Assembly: GCA_016699755.1 (NCBI GenBank)
Contig: CP065009.1
Coordinates: 1,426,001-1,490,000, forward strand
Length of the DNA: 64,000 bases
DNA from: Candidatus Peregrinibacteria bacterium
GTDB lineage: Bacteria > Patescibacteriota > Gracilibacteria > CAIRYL01 > GCA-016699755
Reading direction: 5' to 3'
The translations under genes were made by a program, and so were the position numbers. The first letter of the stretch is position 1. Each line of letters begins with the position of its first letter. Under the pieces are notes generated by a model. The model was not told where the DNA came from and made no database searches. It saw only the letters and a program-made list of their open reading frames with translations. This document shows, piece after piece, positions 59,205 to 64,000 of this stretch.

Positions 59205-61664
59205 TTATTTCCAAAACTCTTTCAAGAGTTTGGGCATATCCCCCACTTGTACGCGTCGAATGGGAAGTGCTGGTGGAAGAGCAGAGAGTATTTCATCTGT
59301 GAAGTTTCCAGAACGAACAAAGTGCCCATCTAGGCAAAACCAGAAGAAGCGTTTGTTTTTTCTGGTGAGCTCTCCCAAAACCTGCCGAAATTTTCGTACA
59401 GCTTGGGGAAGTGAAATCTCCAAAAATTCATCCGAAACATTTTCATTTCGTGCTTGTTCCACTGGATCTGGTGGCGGACTAAAAAAGAGGCGATGCTGGA
59501 TGCATCCATCAAACGGAATTTTTTGAAAATCTACTTTTTGCCAATTCGTATTCGTGGCAATAAGAATTGTTTTTCCGCGAGCACAGAGCGAAGTTACTTT
59601 TCCAGAAGAGTGATTTGCCATAACGACTTGAAATCCATTTTTTTCCGCACTTTCCGAAATCATCTGCACAAAATGTTCTGCAATACTCGCACCAGGAAAG
59701 AGCGTTAGAATATTTCCCGAACAAAGCGGGAGAATCTCTCGAACTGTTTTGGCTGTTCCAGATGCATCTGAGGTTTTTGAGTTTCCGCCAGAAAGGGGAA
59801 TAGCGCAGAGTACATTTCGGGAATATTCAAATTCCGAAACACATTCTTCTTGTGTTGTTGGCGGTTGTAATCCAGAACCAAAGAGAAATTTTCCTCCTCT
59901 CTGAAGAAATGCATTTCCGACAAAAAGAACTGATTTTTTTCCAGAAAAAGCATTTTCAAATGCAGGAATAAGCGAAATATCTGCGCGTGTTAAAAAAAGG
60001 CTGTTGTCTGGATGAATGGTAATAAAACGTAGTTCGTTTTCTGCAAATGGAGGACAGAGAAAATCACTGAGTTCTTTTAGTTTTTTCGATCGCTCGGTTT
60101 CTTCTGGAAAAACGGAAAAAATTTCTTTTGCCGCAACACGAAAACCTTCTGAGAGATTTTCGGTTTCTTCATGCTTTACAATATCGGGTGAAAGGATGAG
60201 ATTTTTTCGAAATGGTCCTTCACCGGTTCGTTCGCGAACAAAGCGTTTGAGAAGCCCAATGCCAAAGAGAAGGCTTTCGGAAAACGAAACCGATTGTGAT
60301 GAAATTTCTTCAAGCCACCGCTCTAATGCGTTGAGCGAAATGGTTTTTCGGGAAGTGGCATCAAGCGCATCTGCCATGCTATCTGCGTTGAGCACTATCG
60401 CATAATCTGCTGGACATTTCGCCGTATCTGAATATTCGCAAAGGTATCGTCCTGGAATTGGTCGCTCCAAAAGCATTCGTTTTGCCGAACAGTCACTCTT
60501 GCATTGTACGTGATTGTCCGAGACCCAGTTTTTGGTGACATCCCATTCTTCCCGCAAAAAAGACATATTCGAGAGAATAAGAGAATTTCCGTGATATTTT
60601 TCTCGCAGGAGCTTGAGCGTGGCAACAGCTTCTGTTTCAGAAAACATGGTTTTCTTCCTTTTCCATTTCTCAAATGTTGGTTCACAAACCACTTTTTCTG
60701 GAGATGCCCAGTAGGTGAATCCCGATATGGTCGGTGCATGAAAAAGACGAGGAACAGAAAGAACAAGAGATGCTTTTGCGTCGTACTCAGTGAATATTCG
60801 TCCTATTTCTTTTCCTACTTGTTGTTCGTTGCACTCAAATGGAAGAAGAAAAAGTGAGCGTTCTTCTTGGCGCAGGAGTTCGGTAATACGTTTTGCCGCA
60901 TTTTTTTCAGAAGAGGAAGCCTTCTCTTTTTCTGGTGATACTTCGGAACTTTTGTAGGAGTCTTCTTCGCCTTCTAAAAAGAGTGAAAGTTGACCCTTCT
61001 TCTTTTTTGCAAGAGCTGAGGATGGAGCCTCATGAACATGTTTTTCTTCTGAAGATTTTTTCTCAAAAAATGCCATCTTCCCCATCCACTTGGTTTTTGA
61101 AAATATCTCCTGAAAATCTTTTTTAAGTTCTTGTGGAAGTCTTTGAGCAATGGTGACGAGCTCACGAAACAGGAAGAGATTTGCTCGAACATCTGCTAGT
61201 GCGCGGTGTGCATCCTCATGTGGAATATCAAATTTTTCTGTGAGAATTTCAAGCGAATAACTTGGTTCGTTTGGCAAAAGAATACTCGAAAGGGGGAATG
61301 TATCGAGTACTTCATTTTGAATGCCAAATCCCTTGACGTTCAAAAAATTGGTGTCGAAACGAATATTGTGTCCGCAAATAATATCTGTTGGTTTTAGAAA
61401 ACTTAAAAAGTCACTTCGCACTTGTTCTATTCCTGGGGCTTTTTTCACCATATCGTTTGTAATACCGGTGAGTCGGGTAATAAAGTCTGAGATGAGTTCT
61501 TCTGGATGAACGAGCTCATCAAATACGGCGGTTTCTGTTTGAAAGTCTTCGGAAACACGAACAGCAGAAAGTTCAATAAGTTCCGAATGTTCCGCAACAA
61601 GACCGGTCGTTTCGATGTCGAGAAAAAGGAGGTGTTTCATCGACTCGTATTGTGACACGGACAT
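59205..61664 (-). CDS. DEDDh exonuclease fused to a degenerate DinG-like helicase
   Basis: 819 residues. Residues 1 to ~170 are a DnaQ-like 3'-5' exonuclease: FLDIETTGL (Exo I), CGHNIRFDTNFL (Exo II) and HRALADVRANL (Exo III, HxxxxD). The rest aligns by order to DinG/XPD helicases but the motifs are lost: no Walker A GxGKT, NADS in place of DEAH (YAIVLNADSM), and RQVLGELTR in place of QGxGRLIR. A Cys group (CKSDCSAKRM...CEYSDTAKC) may be the DinG Fe-S site. I infer a nuclease with a non-catalytic helicase-like module. Confidence 0.72.
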   Translation of the reverse strand: MSVSQYESMKHLLFLDIETTGLVAEHSELIELSAVRVSEDFQTETAVFDELVHPEELISDFITRLTGITNDMVKKAPGIEQVRSDFLSFLKPTDIICGHNIRFDTNFLNVKGFGIQNEVLDTFPLSSILLPNEPSYSLEILTEKFDIPHEDAHRALADVRANLFLFRELVTIAQRLPQELKKDFQEIFSKTKWMGKMAFFEKKSSEEKHVHEAPSSALAKKKKGQLSLFLEGEEDSYKSSEVSPEKEKASSSEKNAAKRITELLRQEERSLFLLPFECNEQQVGKEIGRIFTEYDAKASLVLSVPRLFHAPTISGFTYWASPEKVVCEPTFEKWKRKKTMFSETEAVATLKLLREKYHGNSLILSNMSFLREEWDVTKNWVSDNHVQCKSDCSAKRMLLERPIPGRYLCEYSDTAKCPADYAIVLNADSMADALDATSRKTISLNALERWLEEISSQSVSFSESLLFGIGLLKRFVRERTGEGPFRKNLILSPDIVKHEETENLSEGFRVAAKEIFSVFPEETERSKKLKELSDFLCPPFAENELRFITIHPDNSLFLTRADISLIPAFENAFSGKKSVLFVGNAFLQRGGKFLFGSGLQPPTTQEECVSEFEYSRNVLCAIPLSGGNSKTSDASGTAKTVREILPLCSGNILTLFPGASIAEHFVQMISESAEKNGFQVVMANHSSGKVTSLCARGKTILIATNTNWQKVDFQKIPFDGCIQHRLFFSPPPDPVEQARNENVSDEFLEISLPQAVRKFRQVLGELTRKNKRFFWFCLDGHFVRSGNFTDEILSALPPALPIRRVQVGDMPKLLKEFWK

Positions 61665-61832
61665 CTGAGCAAGGCAATAATGCGCGAGAAAAGTTTTTGT
61701 GTATTTCCGGTCATTTGTACAAAAAAATTCTTGCTGACGAGAGCCTATTTTTTTTCGCTTTCTCTTGAGAAAAACATCAATTTCTGGTATTCTTTCTGGA
61801 AAAAAAATATTCTCAAGTAAAGCACATCTCCC

Positions 61833-62672
61833 ATGCCTTCTCTCTCCTCCTTTTTTTTGGCACTCTGTTGCGCCACCATTCCCGTGACGCTGTGGTTTTT
61901 TATCTTGCGACGAAAAGGTTCAGAGAAGAATCTTGGGCGTTTTTTTCTCACATTTTTTCTTTCTGGTGTTGGTGCCTTTCTTTTTCTCTGGGCGGAACCA
62001 CGGTTTATGAGCCACATTCAAAGTACAGGATTCCTTCTTTTTCTCTTTTTTGTGGTTTTTGGTGGCATCATTGAGTATTACAAAAACTCTATTGTGCGCC
62101 TTTGTGGAACACGTTTTTTTCGAAATATTGATGATGTTCTTGATCTCAGTTTTGCCGCCGCACTTGGGTTTGCCTTCTTTGAAAATTTTATCGTATTTCT
62201 TGGGGCATTTTTATCGCAAGATATGGGACTGGTAAAACTTACAAAATTTCTTTTGCTTCAGGGATTTTTTATTACTCCTATTCATCTTTTTTGCTCGGGG
62301 GTGTTTGGCTATTTCTACGGAATGGGGCTTTTTGCGGGGGAAGAGTTGCGAGAGAAAAACAACTCCTCTTTGTCGTTTCGTTTTTTTTCGCCATTGTTCT
62401 CATTTTTTTCGCCAGATTCCCAATTTAAGGCGACAAAAATTTTGCAAGGTACCATTCTCTCTATTCTTATCTACGGCATTTTTTACTGGTTTTTGAAGCG
62501 TGATTTTTACCTTTCCGATTTTCTCGGTGTCTTTGGATTTTCTTTCCAAATTGACGAACAACTTATCCCCTTTATTGCACTGTTTTATTTTCAAACGGGA
62601 ACGCTCCTCTTTTTTACGCTTATGGACAAAAAACGCAGATGGGCTTCTCGCGGGCTTCTTCTTCAAAAATGA
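61833..62672 (+). CDS. PrsW-like intramembrane protease
   Basis: 279 residues and about eight membrane segments. PrsW-family marks are GGIIEYYKNSIV (motif 1, E..K, though the first Glu of EExxK is Ile), ALGFAFFENFIVF (motif 2, F..EN) and ITPIHLFCSGVFGYFYG (motif 3, His in a membrane helix). Family members cut membrane substrates such as anti-sigma factors. Because motif 1 is altered the activity is uncertain. The stop overlaps the next ATG by 4 bp. Confidence 0.7.
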   Translation: MPSLSSFFLALCCATIPVTLWFFILRRKGSEKNLGRFFLTFFLSGVGAFLFLWAEPRFMSHIQSTGFLLFLFFVVFGGIIEYYKNSIVRLCGTRFFRNIDDVLDLSFAAALGFAFFENFIVFLGAFLSQDMGLVKLTKFLLLQGFFITPIHLFCSGVFGYFYGMGLFAGEELREKNNSSLSFRFFSPLFSFFSPDSQFKATKILQGTILSILIYGIFYWFLKRDFYLSDFLGVFGFSFQIDEQLIPFIALFYFQTGTLLFFTLMDKKRRWASRGLLLQK

Positions 62673-64000
62673 AATCCTTTTTTCGCATTCTTATTGAATT
62701 TTGGTTTTTACTTCCGCTCGCGGTGATGTTTTTTGTGTCGTACGCAAAAGAGATGAGTTTTGAGGAATTTCAAGGAATATTTTCGTATCTTAGAGCGCGT
62801 CCATTGGAGTTTCTTATCGATAGTTTTACCATTTGGTTCATGCTCTCTTTTGGTTTTAAGATGATGCGCTGGTGGTATCACGAGCGAAAAGCAGAGGATG
62901 AAATTGTGCTTGAAGTAACAGTTCCACGACTCGATTCCAAATCGGACTACGAAAAGAAGCAAGAAAAAGACTTTCGCGAGAAAGTAGCAGTGATGACACA
63001 GTTTTTCCGTGCTATTACTGAAATTTCCGAAATGAATCTCTGGAATGATATTAAAAATATTTTGTGGGACTTCGACAAAGTATCGTTTGAAATGGCACTT
63101 ATTGATCGTCAGCTTCGTTTTTTTGTTGTTGTTGATTCCTATTACCAATCTATTCTCGAAAAGCAGATCACTTCATTTTTTCCTTCTGCCAATATTGAAC
63201 CGGTTCCCGATTATGAATTTAAAACTCCAACAAATATTGTGAATGGATTTTATCTCCATACCGTTAAAGATTATTGGTTTCCCATTAAGGGAATGAAGGA
63301 AATGGAAAACGATCCGCTCAACGATATGGCAAATGTTTTTTCGAAACTCGAAGAAGATGAACGTGCCGTTTTTCAAATGGTTATCAACCCAAGAAGCGAT
63401 GAGGGATGGCGAAAAAAAGCAGAACGAAAGTCAGAAAAATATTTTAAGCGAGAAAAAGATTTTTTTATTCCTATCCTTTCGAATATCCCTTTTTTGGGAG
63501 ACATTATCTCCACCATTCTTTCCATTATTATTCCTGGTGGAGAAGATCGTTTTGGTGGAAGTGATGCTCCCGGAGCGAGTTCTGGTGATCACTATATTCG
63601 TATGGTGCAGTCGAAAGAAGAGGTGGCAAAGCGTATGGGGGAAAAAGCCGGGCAAGTAGGGTTTGATGTTTCCATTCGTGTTCTTGCGGCGGCAAACACG
63701 TGGCAGAGAGTGGAAGAAATTCTCAATAATCTCGTCGTTGGTATGACCATTTATAAAGATGCTTACAGCAACTGGTTTAATAATCGGCGTATTGTTCCGG
63801 TGAATATTTTGAATTCTCCACTTATTCTCCATGGTTTTCGTCGGAGGCTTTGCAATTTTTACCTCGGAAGAACTTCCCTTATGGTTCCCGAAGAATTGGC
63901 GACTCTCTTCCATTTTCCCGATGCAAAGTACAATCCTATTCCGCTCATTAAATGGTTAAAGTACAAAGTACTTCCCCCTCCTGTAAATCTTCCTCGAGAA
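62669..64000 (+). CDS. VirB4/HerA-like conjugation ATPase, N-terminal part (runs off window)
   Basis: 444 codons open to the window edge, no stop. Two N-terminal membrane segments (FWFLLPLAVMFFVSYA and FLIDSFTIWFMLSFGFKMM) are followed by a large cytoplasmic N-domain. The end of the visible part, ILNSPLILHGFRRRLCNFYL, VPEELATLFHFP, IKWLKYKVLPPPVNLP, is what precedes the P-loop (DUF87/HerA-FtsK) module in membrane-bound type IV secretion-like ATPases of CPR genomes. The ATP-binding motifs themselves lie beyond 64000. The start ATG overlaps the PrsW stop. Confidence 0.65.
   Translation, partial: MKSFFRILIEFWFLLPLAVMFFVSYAKEMSFEEFQGIFSYLRARPLEFLIDSFTIWFMLSFGFKMMRWWYHERKAEDEIVLEVTVPRLDSKSDYEKKQEKDFREKVAVMTQFFRAITEISEMNLWNDIKNILWDFDKVSFEMALIDRQLRFFVVVDSYYQSILEKQITSFFPSANIEPVPDYEFKTPTNIVNGFYLHTVKDYWFPIKGMKEMENDPLNDMANVFSKLEEDERAVFQMVINPRSDEGWRKKAERKSEKYFKREKDFFIPILSNIPFLGDIISTILSIIIPGGEDRFGGSDAPGASSGDHYIRMVQSKEEVAKRMGEKAGQVGFDVSIRVLAAANTWQRVEEILNNLVVGMTIYKDAYSNWFNNRRIVPVNILNSPLILHGFRRRLCNFYLGRTSLMVPEELATLFHFPDAKYNPIPLIKWLKYKVLPPPVNLPRE

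Overview
This window is a stretch of bacterial chromosome, AT-rich and densely packed. TGA works as an ordinary stop codon at many secure gene ends (aroA, the flavodoxin gene, coaE), so the code is standard. I infer a Patescibacteria/CPR-type organism, possibly near the Peregrinibacteria. The reasons are the membrane-anchored VirB4/HerA-like ATPase and VirB6/TrbL-like protein, the many secreted beta-rich proteins, the scarcity of Shine-Dalgarno sites and the generally small proteins. Biosynthetic capacity is richer than in the most reduced CPR lineages. The placement is an inference; no rRNA is present to test it.

Left part (1-16.4 kb): the end of hydE and then hydF ([FeFe]-hydrogenase maturation), a YtxH-like gene, aroA-aroK (shikimate pathway) and cysK-cysE (cysteine synthesis) lie in one direction. 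A Tat-exported lytic transglycosylase with its own near-consensus promoter follows, then a convergent membrane-anchored surface protein, der, a three-gene operon of unknown function behind a possibly leaderless promoter, and flavodoxin-korA-korB (2-oxoacid:ferredoxin oxidoreductase). Together with the Hyd genes this indicates ferredoxin-based anaerobic metabolism.

Middle (16.5-31 kb): an exported-protein island. Two S8 subtilases flank a third secreted protein, and a fourth lies beyond rsmA and a very long VirB6/TrbL-like membrane protein. Three of these proteins share a C-terminal domain of 300-400 residues that I do not recognise, and several share a small beta-domain. tRNA-Leu(UAA) and tRNA-Cys(GCA) follow.

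Right part (31-64 kb): a lipoprotein, an ABC exporter pair with a TPR-like partner, ahcY, an MscS channel and a large S74 tail-fibre-like surface protein. A minus-strand run carries ftsH, a class B PBP, nadB and a membrane protein. Next come a bPH-domain gene, coaE and fusA, then a decayed CDP-alcohol phosphatidyltransferase region, purD, a DEAD-box helicase, a double-thioredoxin-fold protein, a fused tandem D-Ala-D-Ala ligase and an exonuclease joined to a seemingly dead DinG helicase. A PrsW-like protease overlaps the start of a VirB4/HerA-like ATPase that runs off the right edge.

Most genes lack a Shine-Dalgarno site. Three reading frames continue upstream of their first ATG/GTG/TTG, or have an ideal Shine-Dalgarno site in front of ATT, which suggests non-canonical initiation. 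I saw no CRISPR array, insertion sequence or rRNA.
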